NCBI GenBank assembly: GCA_032718475.1
Contig: JAUCBJ010000579.1
Location: 1 to 64,000, forward strand
DNA: 64,000 bases
Direction: 5' to 3'
From: Nemertoderma westbladi
Taxonomy: Eukaryota > Xenacoelomorpha > Nemertodermatida > Nemertodermatidae
Shown: one piece after another, positions 21,612 through 33,744 of the stretch
How positions within the stretch are numbered: position 1 is the first letter of the stretch
Layout of the letters: the number at the start of each line of letters is the position of its first letter
Notes under the pieces: generated by a model
The model's database searches: none
Seen by the model: only the letters and a program-made list of their open reading frames with translations
What the model was told of the DNA's origin: nothing
Program-made: the position numbers and the translations under genes

Positions 21612-21783
21612 ACCCCCCCCCCCCCATTATAATGTATTGTAGCCATCCACCCAACACATTGCGTAACTCCGAATTAAACTCCACACAGCCCATACCCGCC
21701 CTTGCTTTCATTACCACCACACCACCAAGTGGAGATTCAATTGCGGCTGTTATTTTCTGATAATCGCTGTAAATTATTATAAC
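21612..21783 (+). repeat. Dispersed repeat, copy 2 (begins in oligo-C)
   Basis: Same sequence as 20262-20445 and again preceded by a C run, suggesting that the C run belongs to the element's end. Confidence 0.85.
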
Positions 21784-21891
21784 CTAGGCGGTCCGGTTTA
21801 AATAACGGCTATAGCTTACAAACCTATGGTATGATATGGAAGTGGTGTCCTGTGTGCTCTGCAGACAACCCACAGAGCAATGGAGCATTAC

Positions 21892-21925
21892 ACACACACA
21901 CAGAAAGAGAGAGAGAGAGAGAGTG
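21892..21925. repeat. Compound (CA)n(GA)n microsatellite
   Basis: About six CA units followed by a purine stretch of about ten GA units. Confidence 0.95.
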
Positions 21926-21962
21926 AGGTGTTTGTAGATTTTATTAATAATGCAATGTCGTT

Positions 21963-23146
21963 GAGTTAGCACTTTATAAATTCTGTGGTCGCAAAATATT
22001 CAATTCAAACAACCTATCCAATATTTTGTAAATCAGACAACATAAAGTCAGGCAATGCTTTTTTTTTATTAACAACAAAATGTCTGGAGTTAGGACTTTA
22101 TGATTTCTGCGGTCGCAAAATATTAAAATCAAACACAAAATCCAATAATGGAATCATGAAAAAATGTTATACAAAGGCCATATCTAGATCTATGATATTT
22201 CACAATGACAATGTCAATGTTCAATGGCAATGACAATGTTATTTCAATTTATTGTTTTGATTGGAATAACCAGCAATTGGCTATCCAACAGCGAAAACGG
22301 CATTTACATGGCTATGTTTGTGTTCGTGCTGTGGTCCCTTTCTGGCGCCTTTCTTCGAGTATTTTTCGTGCTAATATTTTCAAACATTTTTATGGCTCAC
22401 TAAAATTAATTTATTTGCGGTAAATAGCGGTTTTTTTTGGATGCTGATCATTATTATAGAACTAATATAATATAACATTCGCGAAAATTTGTGGTAATTT
22501 TGAATGTGCCTTTGTGCATTGGTACAAATATGATAATGAAAAATCACGACAAAATCAAATTGATTTTAAGACCATATAGGTTTAATGGGATGCTGATCAC
22601 GTATATGACACTCAAAAATATCGTATTATCTAACCAGAAGTTCAATTTTTCCCGTTTGAAATTTTTTGCTATTTGTATTTTTCGTCCCACCAGACAAGCA
22701 CCAAAAATGATACAGTAGTTTCGTTACCACGAATGATTTTTAACGAGTTGTATCGTGACCAACGACCTCGAAAACCCTTTTACCATCAAAATTGTATAAT
22801 TTTTGAGACAAAATCTAAAAAATTTATACAATGACCCCCCCCCCCCCCCCGCCCTCCCCTCCCCGGGCCAATTACGTTGTAAAATAGCCCGATGTAGATT
22901 GAGTTAAAACATTGCTTGACCATTATATATTCCGACTTATATGGTAAATTTTAGATACAGTAGGACTAGTTTGGTTGTTTTGGATATTATTTTGTGTCAT
23001 ATTAAAGTGCTAACGCGAATACATTGCATTGTTAACAAATACATATTGCTTTACTTTATATGTTGGCTGATCGATAACATATTGGATAGTGTGTTTGTTT
23101 TGAATATTTCGCGATAGCAGAATTTATAAAGTGCTAACTCGAAAAC
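21963..23146. repeat. Inverted repeat pair, possible DNA-transposon ends
   Basis: GTTAGCACTTTATAAATTCT followed by GGTCGCAAAATATTC (21965-22005) is found inverted at 23100-23142. A direct diverged copy of the left arm lies at about 22090-22130, and a further AAAGTGCTAACGCGAA at about 23005. Repeated subterminal motifs of this kind are common in non-autonomous transposons. No target duplication was found. A C16 run lies at 22835-22850 inside. Confidence 0.55.
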
Positions 23147-23149
23147 TTG

Positions 23150-23871
23150 CTTTTGGAAATTACATTGCTTGTCTCTTTATATGAGGCATATTATTTTATT
23201 TAGCACTTAATTTAGTGTTAAAACAATAAAATAGGACATGGGGTCTTCCCTCAGATACTACCTAGCATTTAGGGCCACTTGGGCCACTGTTAGTACTCAG
23301 GCACTAAGGCCCATCAAAAAAACAACAAAATACCAAATCGATTTTAGTGCTACATAACCCAACCCAACTACCACAAGAAAAATTACACCAAACCATACAG
23401 TAACTACAGGTTCCGGTAAGTATTGCACGAAATGTCCTATTGCTACAGTATATTGCTATATTAATGGCCATGTCCTATTTTATTGTTTTAATATTAATAT
23501 TGCAATCCCTCTAAAGTCGTGGTTGTCAACATCATATACTTAATTTAGTGAGCAAACACCTAAAATTTTTTCACTTTCAATGTGTTTAACTCTTTCTTAG
23601 GTAGTGGAAAGGTTATAAATAGGCTTTTATAACGATAACATTCACCTATTGAGTAATTTGAATCTGCGAACAACTCAAGAGAGATTGTAGGACTGTTTTG
23701 CTGAAATGTTATCTCCAATCGGATTAAAACCGATAAAATCGAATCGTTTATATTATAAATAATATATAATAAGGTATTTTATAAAAATGAAAAATTTGGA
23801 ATGACTTTTCTAAGATTTGAACCAGCGCAGCCTAAATGCCTTATGATTACATAAGATTGCTACAGTTATTA
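23150..23871. other. No gene seen
   Basis: AT-rich. A tRNA B-box-like word (GGTTCAAATC on the minus strand, at about 23815-23824) lies near the end, but no foldable tRNA was found. Confidence 0.45.
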
Positions 23872-25387
23872 CACGTTCGTGGGGCCTTCGCGCAGCACGA
23901 GGCCCAGTTATGAGATACAAATTAAAATTGAGCGACTGTATCACAAAATCAGGTTTTGAGAAATTTACCCACACCACCAATCAATCAAAGAAAGGGGGAC
24001 AGTACGTGTTCACCCCTTTTAATCCCCCCCCCCCCCCACCCTTCCCAACCACCAATACATAACCGCGACATCTACCACCCACGGAAGGGTAGCACGAACT
24101 TATTTCCAATCGCACGTTCAATATGCAAAGCCAGGTGGTTTATAGGAATATAATAAACGCAGTACTCGTATTCATTATAAGCCTCGTTGCGTTCGTCCTG
24201 TTTTGTATTTAAATATATTTCTTAAACGCAGGCTAGGACGTTCTTTATAATAATAATAACTAGGGATGCGATCAATATGTGAAGCCAGGTGGTTTATATA
24301 ATAATTTAGTCAACGCAGTACTCGTCTTCATTATATGCCTCGTTGCGCTCGTCGCTTGTCCTGTTTTGTTATAAAATATTTTTCCTAAACGCAGACTGAC
24401 GATCTTTATACAGTTATAACTATGCGAAGTTTCGAAACTGTGCGAGTAACTGTTGATACATCTATGTGGATATGTGTGATATGTGGAGATGTGTGATACA
24501 ACGCCAACGCATCTTATGCCGATGTAGTAATATGGGTATTGAAATAATATTAAATTAATGTACACTCTTAAAGCTGCAGCGAAAAAATGTAGCTAATTTC
24601 CTAGGTTACATATAAAATAATAATATTATTTTTAAGAACATTAATTTTACTACTTTGCAAAAATTCAATTAAAAAATAACCAGACATATACATTGTGGAA
24701 TAAACTATTTCAGAAGCCTACACAACAGCCATGCCATGGATAGTATTTATGTTATGATATCTGTCATTCACCTGAGATAGCAATACAACATTTATAGTGA
24801 ATTTAAAGAATGCTGTCTGGGCTGGAATAGCAATACTGGTTGTCTATTACTATTCCTCTCTGGTTAGTCTTAGCAACAACTCCCAGCCAGCAGCAGAGAC
24901 TTGACCAATAATCATTCCCAGCAACTGGGAATGACACACACATCCCATCTATGTACCAGCATGTTGGCCAATAAATGAGCAGTATTTAATGAGAATAAAT
25001 TTTTTTTGCCGTTTTAATTACTTTAGATCAATTAAAGACACAATTATTAAAGCAAATCACTTGAACTAATTAAAAACTATAATAGAATGGCGTATGGGGA
25101 TTACATCTGTATAATTTTTAATTATAATTATTTAAATCTTATACTGTAAAACAATTAATTTCCTTTAAAAGGCAGGTTGAAAATGGTGTTTTTACCGTAA
25201 TAACTTAATTAACTAATTAACTGCTATTATCTTAGCTTCTCGAAGGCCACACTGAAATTCTACTTGGAAAATTTCTAAACTTTTGCCAAACAACATGTGT
25301 ACCAAGTTTGGATAGATTTCATCAAAGATTGGCCGAGTTATTAACGTTTAAAATTGAACACGACAGAACGACAGAACGACAGAACGA
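23872..25387 (+). repeat. 1.5-kb repeat unit 1 of a tandem pair
   Basis: Begins CACGTTCGTGGGGCCTTCGC and ends with three 8-bp CAGAACGA units. Contains an oligo-C run (24024-24037) and an internal direct repeat of about 150 bp (about 24119 and 24271, sharing CCAGGTGGTTTATA and ACGCAGTACTCGT). The section around 24780-24960 differs from unit 2. The short-repeat tail suggests a non-LTR or SINE-like retroelement. No coding sequence is recognised. Confidence 0.85.
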
Positions 25388-26904
25388 CACGTTCGTGGGG
25401 ACTTCGCGCAGCACGAGGCCTAGTTATTATATACAAATTAAAATGCAGCGACTGTATCACAAAATCAGGTTTTGAGAAATTTACCCACACCACCAATCAA
25501 TCAAAGAAAGGTGGACAGTACGTGTTCACCCCTTTTAATCTCCCCCCCCCCCCCCCCCCACCCTTCCCAACCACCAATACATAACCGCGACATCTACCAC
25601 CCACGGAAGGGTAGCACGAACTTATTTCCAATCGCACGTTAAATATGCAAAGCCAGGTGGTTTATAGGAATATAATAAACGCAGTACTCGTTTTCATTAT
25701 AAGCCTCTTTGCGTTCGTCCTGTTTTGTATTTAAATATATTTCTTAAACGCAAGCTAGGACGATCTTTATAATAATAATAACTAGGGATGCGATCAATAT
25801 GTGAAGCCAGGTGGTTTATATAATAATTTAGTCAACGCAGTACTCGTCTTCATTATATGCCTCGTTGCGCTCGTCGCTTGTCCTGTTTTGTCATAAAATA
25901 TTTTTCCTAAACGCAGACTGACGATCTTTATACAGTTATAACTATGCGAAGTTTCGAAACTGTGCGAGTAACTGTTGATACATCTATGTGGAGATGTGTG
26001 ATATGTGGAGATGTGTGATACAACGCCAACGCATCTTATGCCGATGTAGTAATATGGGTATTGAAATAATATTAAATCAATGTACACTCTTAAAGCTGCA
26101 GCGAAAAAATGTAGCTAATTTCCTAGGTTACATATAAAATAATAATATTATTTTTAAGAACATTAATTTTACTACTTTGCAAAAATTCAATTAAAAAATA
26201 ACCAGACATATACATTGTGGAATAAACTATTTCAGAAGCCTACAACAGCCATGCCATGGATTGTATTTATGTTATTATATCTGTCATTTAACTGAGATAG
26301 CAATAGTAGTAATAGTCGAACGGTTATGCGGCCCGTCCAGCCTATAATAAACACAATTCAGTGATTGGGCTGGAATAGCAATACTGGTTGCCTCTATTAC
26401 AATTCCTCTCAGGTTAGTCTACAGCCACAACTCCCAGCAGCTAGCTCCACACCAGCAGAGACTTGACCAATAATGGGAAGGATTAAATTTGTACTCAATA
26501 ATTGTGCGGTTTAATTACGTTTAGATCAATTAAAGACACATTTATTAAAGCAAATCACTTAAACTAATTAAAAACTATAATAGAATGGCGTATGGGGATT
26601 ATATCTGTATAATTTTTAAGTATAATTATTTAAATCTTATACTGTAAAACAATTAATTTCCTTTAAAAGGCAGGTTGAAAATGGCGTTTTCACCGCAATC
26701 AACTTAATTAACTAATTAACTGCTATTATCTTAGCTTCTCGAAGGCCACACGGAAATTCTACTTGGAAAATTTCTAAACTTTTGCCAAACAACATGTGTA
26801 CCAAGTTTGGATAGATTTCATCAAAGATTGGCCGAGTTATTAACGTTTAAAATTGAACACGACAGAACGACAGAACGACAGAACGACAGAACGACAGAAC
26901 GACA
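25388..26904 (+). repeat. 1.5-kb repeat unit 2, inserted at the tail of unit 1
   Basis: Repeats unit 1 from the same start to a longer CAGAACGA tail (about 26863-26904, five units). It begins exactly where the first tail ends. That fits either tandem duplication or insertion of a second element copy into the first copy's tail. Confidence 0.85.
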
Positions 26905-27016
26905 GGTTGATTAATGGTACCACTACGCTAAGGCTCACTCACTTCGTGGCTCGCCCCACAGGTTGATTAATGGTACCACTACGCTAAGGCTCACTCACTT
27001 CGTGGCTCGCCCCACA
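26905..27016. repeat. Two exact 56-bp tandem units
   Basis: Units start at 26905 and 26961, each GGTTGATTAATGGTACCACT then a CTCACTTCGTGGCTCGCCCC segment. The last part resembles a stretch at about 40782-40812. Confidence 0.95.
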
Positions 27017-27969
27017 TTATCAGCTCAACTCCAATTTATTTATTTACTAAGACCCCGGCAGCAGAAATTGAGCGTATACGTACTTACTGTATGTGTAATG
27101 TAATTCCCCCACCCCCCCCCCCCCCCCCCCCCCCGCTTCACTTTAACATTAACGCTTCACTGTAACGCCGTACGTCTTGGACCATTCCTCATTTCCCCCC
27201 ATCCCAGTCAAAGTTCCAAGTAAGTCTATTTCAGAAATTAATATAAATAAATTTATCATATAGATTTCTCCACAATACCGTAATTAAAAAGTATTCAAAG
27301 CAAAATATTCAATTCAAAAACCCGCTTGTGTAACCTGCTACTTTCGATCAATTGGTGATTGTGATCGTTTTGGTTAGACATGAACGCCTCTGTAACCTGC
27401 TCCTTTACCCCCAATTGGTAAAGTGACCATTTATTGTTTTAGTTAGAAAAGCTCGCCTCTGTAAACCTGCTCCTTTCCCCCAATACTGTAGATAAAGTAA
27501 TCGTTTATTTTTTTTGGTTAGAAAAACCCGCCTATAGAACCTGCTCCTTTCCCTAAATTGGTAAGCGATCGTTTATTGTTTTGGCTCCAATAACCCTTCT
27601 ATGTAACCTGCTCCTTTCTCCCAAAAGGTAAAGTGATCGTTTATTGTTTTGGTTAGGTTAGGTTGTTTTGGTATTGTTTTTTTGGGGGGGGGGGGGTGGG
27701 GGGGGGGGGGTGGGGTATTCCTCGCGGGGTGACATTTTCGCCTAAAGAAAACGGCCCAGTAGCTTAGCTCATGCTGTCAGGAGTAGTACATAACCAAAAC
27801 AATGATAGAGTCAATACACTGGTACATTATAATTTTTGCTGGTAGTCAATCAGCTGTTACTGTATTTGGGTTGAATTTGACCTGGCGAGTTGATGATGAT
27901 GAATTTGTATAGCGGCAAATAATGGCTTTAAAATACCTGAGTGTTTAAAGCTCATCTATCCCATCATAG
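27017..27969 (-). repeat. Minus-strand array of the ~60-bp dispersed repeat, flanked by homopolymer runs
   Basis: Five units between 27322 and 27660 contain GTAACCTGCTCCTTTC and CGTTTATTGTTTTGGTTAG, the reverse complement of the array at 15420-15655. A C run (27106-27134) precedes and a G/T-interrupted G run (27684-27715) follows. 27716-27969 shows nothing else. Confidence 0.85.
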
Positions 27970-29278
27970 TAGACATGTACCGAACAACAAGAGTCCCACA
28001 AGAAATGAAAACAAATAAGTTGGTGTCAGTTCCCAAGAAGGGCAACCTAACACTCTATGGTTCTTTTCGGGGAATCTCATTGATCTCGATTGCTGCAAAA
28101 CTATACAATAGAATTATATTAAATCGCATCAGGGATCCCATTGAGAGACTGCTCCGTGGAAATCAGAATGGGTTCCGTAAAGGTCGTGGGACCATGGAGC
28201 CCATTTTGGCACTTAGAAGGATAATTGAAGAGTTATCAAAAAAGAAAGACAGGCATCTGGCTGTTATCTTTGTTGACTTCTTCAAGGCCTTTGATTCAGT
28301 CTCTCGCTCACGTATGTTCAGCATACTTTCATTATATGGGATTCCTGATGAAATTATTGCAGCAATCAGATCAGTATAGGATGGTTCGACAACATTTGTG
28401 TCTACTGTTGACGGTGACACAGAACCATTTGAAGTGTTATGGGGCGTCCTCCAGGGAGACACACTTGCACCATTGTTGTTCATAATTGTGGTTGACTATG
28501 TTCTACGCATGTCCTTAGATCATCATAATGATGATGGGGTGATGATAGCTCCACCTACTGGCTCCAGAATTCGAGGAAATCCTGCCAAGTACCTAACTGA
28601 TCTAGACTTTGCTGATGACTTAGGAGTACTCTCAGAATCACTAGAGGGAGCCCAACGGCTCCTCAGCTCATTAGAGCATGGTGCTTCTAGTGTTGGTCTT
28701 TTTATTAACTCCAGAAAGTCCAAAATTTTGGTTATCTTTGGTTTTGGAACTTTGAAATGAGCATAAGCTCAAAGGATGGTATGCTTGAGCATGTGGACGA
28801 CTTCTGTTACCTGGGATCATGGATCTGGAAGTCAGATGAGGACCTTCGAATACGTAAGGGAAAGGCATGGGCAGCCTTGAATAGGCTTTAGGCTTTCCAG
28901 GATTTGGAAGTCACCGAGAATTAATCGGAAACAAAATCGGAAATATTTAGAGCAGCAGTAGTTCCAGTACTCCTCTATGGGAGTCCATGCTGGCCTCTAA
29001 CTGCTGAGGACACCAAATCTCTGGATGGCACATTCACAAGAATGCTACGCCGGGTTCATTGTGTCAAGTACAATGCACACATCTCCAACCAGACACTATA
29101 CAACATTGGAGGTGTCTCATTGGTTCCCCCAAGCTTGACACTAGAACAAAATCGCCTCCGCTTTGCAGGAAATTGCTTTAGCCGTGAGGACCAGCCAGTG
29201 CATAATCTTGTACTTTGGTAGCCACATGGAGTGAATAAGCATGGTGGACGACTGCCCATGACTTTCTTGAGACGCATC
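27970..29278 (+). pseudogene. Non-LTR reverse transcriptase, copy A (5'-truncated, broken)
   Basis: Encodes the fingers/palm of a non-LTR RT: V-P-K-K-G near the start, Q-N-G-F-R-K-G-R-G-T, F-V-D-F-F-K-A-F-D (block A), G-V-L-Q-G-D-T-L-A-P-L (block B) and F-A-D-D (catalytic block, about 28610). A thumb-like region follows (Y-L-G-S, then V-P-V-L-L-Y-G-S-P-C-W). An in-frame TAG at 28377-28379 falls at a position usually occupied by tyrosine. A deletion near 28735 and further stops (for example at about 28890) break the thumb. No endonuclease precedes it, so the 5' part is missing. The sequence ends where a TTAA element begins. The clade is not assigned; the F-A-D-D variant and C-terminal D-R-x-x-W (found beyond later insertions in copy B) resemble RTE/Jockey-group relatives. 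Confidence 0.85.
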
Positions 29279-29282
29279 TTAA

Positions 29283-29795
29283 CCCTATTAAACCCGGGGG
29301 GGGCGAGGTTTTTTATTATAATTCTGAAACAAACGCAGTTGGAAATCTGAAATTTTATGACTTTTCCTAAAAATCTATTGTCTTCCTAGTAGTGAAAACC
29401 GTTTTCAAAAATATTGGGTACTTTTCGAGTTATAGCACCATTTTTTAACCCTACTTTTGGCACTTTTTTTGAGACGTTTTTTGAAAATTACATTTCATTA
29501 AATATGAATTGTAACATCTCTATTTTTGATTTACACCGTTTTTTTTGGTGTTAGAAATTGGATGGAATTCATATAAATTGATTTAGAATTTTCAAACTTG
29601 TTTTTTTCGGTGGGTGCCAAATTTTGGTGCCAGCACCAAATTTTGAAATATGTCAATTTTGTAAATTGATTGTTTGAAACTTGTTTTTTACGCAATTGGG
29701 GTTTTTTGGGGTTCTGGTTTCGATGAAATATATACGAGTTGCACCAAGCGTATCAAACTTGTATTTTTCGGTGCTGTGTGCAAATTTTGGTGCTT
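29283..29795 (+). mobile_element. Left 0.5 kb of a TTAA (piggyBac-like) element, truncated
   Basis: Begins CCCTATTAAACCCGGGG immediately after TTAA (29279-29282). It is almost identical to the left part of the full element at 31060-32627 and stops at the junction before RT copy B. A 130-bp filler (29796-29925) with three GCTAGCATTTTGCAAGC-like words separates it from the next copy. Confidence 0.85.
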
Positions 29796-29925
29796 ACCCA
29801 GTTAAAACGGTGCTAGCATATTGCTAGCAACGTTCTGCATCATTTGTGCTAACATTTTGCAAGCACAAATGTGATACCCTTACCCTGTCAAAATGCTAGC
29901 ATTTTGCAAGCATTAATTCCAGTGG

Positions 29926-31055
29926 AAAACAGAATGGGTTCCGTAAAGGTCGTGGGACCATGGAGCCCATTTTGGCACTTAGAAGGATAATTTAAGAATT
30001 ATCAAAAAAGAAAGACCGGCATCTGACTGTTATCTTTGTTGACTTCTTCAAGGCCTTTGATTCAGTCTCTCGCTCACGTATGTTCAGCATACTTTCATTA
30101 TATGGGATTCCTGGTGAAATTATTGCAGCAATCAGATCAGTATAGGATGGTTCGACAACATTTGTGTCTACTGTTGACGGTGACACAGAACCATTTGAAG
30201 TGTAATGGGGCGTCCTCCAGGGAGACACACTTGCACCATTGTTGTTCATAATTGTGGTTGACTATGTTCTACGCATGTCCTTAGATCATCATAATGATGA
30301 TGGGGTGATGATAACTCCACCTACTGGCTCCAGAAGTCGAGGAAATCCTGCCAAGTACCTAACTGATCTAGACTTTGCTGATGACTTAGGAGTACTCTCA
30401 GAATCACTAGAGGGAGCCCAACGGCTCCTCGCGCTCATTAGAACATGCTGCTTCTAGTGTTGGTCTTTTTATTAACTCCAGAAAGACCAAAATTTTGACA
30501 GTTAACTTTGAAAGTCCTCAGCAAGTCTCTGATCGGATGAGCATAAGCTCAAAGGATGGTATGCTTGAGCATGTGGACTTGACTTCTGTTACCTGGGATC
30601 ATGGATCCGGAAGTCAGGTGAGGACCTTCGAATACGCAAGGGAAAGGCATGGGCAGCCTTGAATAGGCTTTCCAGGATTTGGAAGTCACCGAGAATTAAT
30701 CGGACACTTAAGGTCCGATTATTTAGAGCAGCAGTAGTTCCAGTACTCCTCTATGGGAGTCCATGCTGGGCTCTAACTGCTGAGGACACCAAATCTCTGG
30801 ATGGCACATTCACAAGAATGCTACGCCGGGTTCATTGTGTCAAGTACAATGCACACATCTCCAACCAGACACTATATAACATTGGAGGTGTCTCATTGGT
30901 TCCCCCAAGCTTGACACTAGAACAAAATCGCCTCCGCTTTGCAGGACATTGCTTTCGCCGTGAGGATCCAGCCAGTGCATAATCTTGTACTTTGGTAGCC
31001 ACATGGAGTGAATAAGCATGGTGGACGACTGCCCATGACTTTCTTGAGACGCATC
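29926..31055 (+). pseudogene. Non-LTR reverse transcriptase, copy B (interrupted by two transposons)
   Basis: Highly similar to copy A from Q-N-G-F-R onward. It shares the nonsense codon of copy A (here 30143-30145) and adds a TAA at 30203-30205. The thumb region (30659-30982) is better preserved than in copy A. The coding sequence continues across two later insertions: after removing the TTAA element (31060-32627) and the 9-bp-TSD element (32643-33346) the frame resumes at 33356. Confidence 0.85.
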
Positions 31056-31059
31056 TTAA

Positions 31060-32627
31060 CCCTATTAAACCCGGGGGGCGAGGTTTTTTATTATAATTCT
31101 GAAACAAACGCAGTTGGAAATCTGAAATTTTATGACTTTTCCTAAAAATCTATTGTCTTCCTAGTAGTGAAAACCGTTTTCAAAAATATTGGGTACTTTT
31201 AGAGTTATAGCACCATTTTTTAACCCTACTTTTGGCACTTTTTTTGAGACGTTTTTTGAAAATTACATTTCATTAAATATGAATTGTAACATCTCTATTT
31301 TTGATTTACACCGTTTTTTTTGGTGTTAGAAATTGGATGGAATTCATATAAATTGATTTAGAATATTCAAACTTGTTTTTTTCGGTGGGTGCCAAATTTT
31401 GGTGCCAGCACCAAATTTTGAAATATGTCAATTTTGTAAATTGATTGTTTGAAACTTGTTTTTTACGCAATTGGGGTTTTTTGGGGTTCTGGTTTCGATG
31501 AAATATATACGAGTTGCACCAAGCGTAGCAAACTTGTATTTTTCGGTGCTGTGTGCAAATTTTGGTGCTTATTTTTAATTAGCACGAAATTTTGAAAATC
31601 CATTCAATAGATAAAATTGCTTGTGACAATTTATTTCTTGCGTTTTAGAGGTTTATGGCTTTCTGAATTCAATGGAATGTATAGTTATCGAACTAGACAT
31701 CTCAAACTTGTATTTTTCGGATGTGGGTGCAAAATGAGGTGCTAGCACTAAATTTTGAAAACCATCAAATATATCAATTGATTGTGTCACCTTGTTTCTT
31801 GCGTTATACGGGTTTGTGATGGTTCTGAATTCAATGGAATCAGTAAAAATTTCATAAGAGTTCTCACACTTGTATTTTTCGCCGGTGGGTGAAAATTGTT
31901 TTGCCAGCACCAAATTTTGGAAAATATGCAAATTGATCAGTAGTTAGTATCACCTTGTTTTTTGCGTTATGAGGGTCCTGAATCCGATGGAATCAATAAA
32001 AACAGCACTGGACATCGCAAACTTGTACTTTTTGGTGATGGGTACGAAATTTGGTGCTAGCACCAAAATTTGCCAAATTACGCCGAAAAATACAAGTAGC
32101 AATGATCTGGCATAATATAAATGTATTCCATTAGAATCAGCGCCCTCGAAAACCTGAAAATGTGAATTTATAGCATCGTATAAGTGAATTAAAAATGTTG
32201 TGTTCTAACTGAAAAGTGCTGGTTACTTGTTTTTTTTCATTTTTTTCCTACGTAGAGAGGACTAAACAGCCATTTATAGTAATCATATCATTTTTAAATA
32301 TTTTCCAATGTATTTTGCACCCCAGAAAACCTGTATTGAAAAATAATTAGACGAAAATGTAACTTTCAAATTTTGTGAAAATTGTGCACTACTTGTAATT
32401 TTGGTGAGCTGCAATATAACCACCCCAGTAGAACCCTAGTTAGACACCCCTAGTTTTCGAAAATTTTTTCTTTCGGTCGGATCCAGACAAGTGATACCTA
32501 CGTACAAACAAAAAAATCAGACGTTTTCGTAAATATTTGTAGATTTTAGAGGGGGGGGGGGGGGGGGGGGGGTCAATATGACCCCCCCCCGTATTTGTAC
32601 AACATTTTAAGCCCGGTACTAATAGGG
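31060..32627. mobile_element. TTAA-flanked piggyBac-like non-autonomous element, full length
   Basis: TTAA at 31056-31059 and 32628-32631. The TIRs CCCTATTAAACCCGGG (left) and CCCTATTAGTACCGGG (right, inverted) match at 13 of 16 positions. Length 1568 bp, no transposase. The interior holds about five degenerate units of about 165 bp marked by CAAACTTGTATTTTTCGGTG and GCACCAAATTTTGAAAA (at about 31369, 31530, 31696, 31867 and 32021). Near the right end lies a G22 run and a C9 run around TCAATATGA, which could pair as a hairpin (32551-32590). The CCC-start TIR and TTAA target are piggyBac hallmarks. Confidence 0.9.
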
Positions 32628-32642
32628 TTAAAGGACACTGGC

Positions 32643-33346
32643 GGATATATCTTTTTACAGAACACAGCAGAACACAGTAGAACACAATAGAATACAGGCG
32701 GAACATAGGCGAACACAGCTGTAATTAAAATCTACACCAAAAAATAACACTTGGGAAAGTACCGGATTTAATCATACAACTGTAAGATGTCAATTACATA
32801 TTTAAATTAAATGGCGGTTTCTATATCCTCCAAAATAAATTACTTCTCATCATCCTGTAACCATGGAGAGTTGGTTAGTTCTACAGCAGTACAGTACCGG
32901 TAGCTGAGTAGGCCTCAGTACATTGGTAATATACTCTACACTACTGCACTACACACGGTAATTGCCGGTAAATGCCTACATCTGTCTGTCTGTACAATGT
33001 ACAGTCTGTCAGTCTGTACATGTCTCTACAGCACTAGGCCTACTGCAGTACTGGAACAGGCTGACAGGCAGACTGATGGACTAGTAACAGGTACAGGCCT
33101 ATCCGAACAGCTGATCGGGCAACTCTGATCAGGTAATTTATTTTGGAGGATATGGAAAACCACCATTTAATTTAAATATGTAATTGACATGTTACAGTTG
33201 TATGATTAAGTCCGGTACTTTCCCAAGTGTGTTATTTTTTGGTGTAGATTTTAATTACAGCTGTGTTCGCCTATGTTCCGCCTGTATTCTATTGTGTTCT
33301 GCTGTGTTCTGCTGTGTTCTGCTGTGTTCTGTAAAAAGAACTATCC
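32643..33346. mobile_element. Mutator-like foldback element, copy 1, with 9-bp TSD
   Basis: Long inverted arms (about 200 bp each) run inward from GGATATATCTTTTTACAGAA on the left and its near reverse complement on the right. The arms carry CAGAACACAG repeats and TTTAAATTAAATGGCGGTT. The 9 bp GACACTGGC is duplicated exactly (32634-32642, 33347-33355). Total 704 bp, no coding sequence. Long TIRs with a 9-bp TSD fit MULE-type elements. Confidence 0.92.
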
Positions 33347-33355
33347 GACACTGGC

Positions 33356-33470
33356 CTTGAAGATGCGGATGATCAAGCAAATGTCATGGGTGATAGGGAG
33401 TTGTGGCGGCGCAATTTTTTCGACAAGGTTGGCGTTTTTCGGTTTACGGTTTTTCGACAATTGGTAATCC
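33356..33470 (+). pseudogene. C-terminal end of RT copy B beyond the insertions
   Basis: Joining the codons before the TTAA element to this stretch keeps one frame: R-R-I-L, then K-D-T-G, then L-E-D-A-D-D...M-G-D-R-E-L-W-R-R. The D-T-G-L and D-R-x-x-W pattern is the usual end of such reverse-transcriptase ORFs. A stop follows at about 33470. Confidence 0.75.
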
Positions 33471-33735
33471 GATAATCACATTGCACATATAGAGTAATAT
33501 ATTCAGTATATTGTATAATTGCAATATTAAAAGTTAAATTACAATAATACTTTAGACAATGGCGTGGCTAACATTATAGCCCAATGTATTGTCTGGGAGT
33601 GCCGTGCAGGTAGGGGTGGTGTGCAGTGAGTGCAAAAAATGGGGGGGGGGGGGGGGGGTGGATATTACTATGATGTGGATTGTTAGGTGAGGGATTGTTA
33701 CTGTTATTGTTGATACGCAAATAATTAATTAGTCT
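33471..33735. other. Spacer between the two foldback elements, with a G18 run
   Basis: AT-rich flank. The G run is at 33641-33658. No gene. Confidence 0.5.
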
Positions 33736-33744
33736 ACGTTAATC

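Noticed and set aside
23800-23890. Minus-strand tRNA suggested by GGTTCAAATC
   Set aside because: Only the B-box word fits. No acceptor or D stem could be found.
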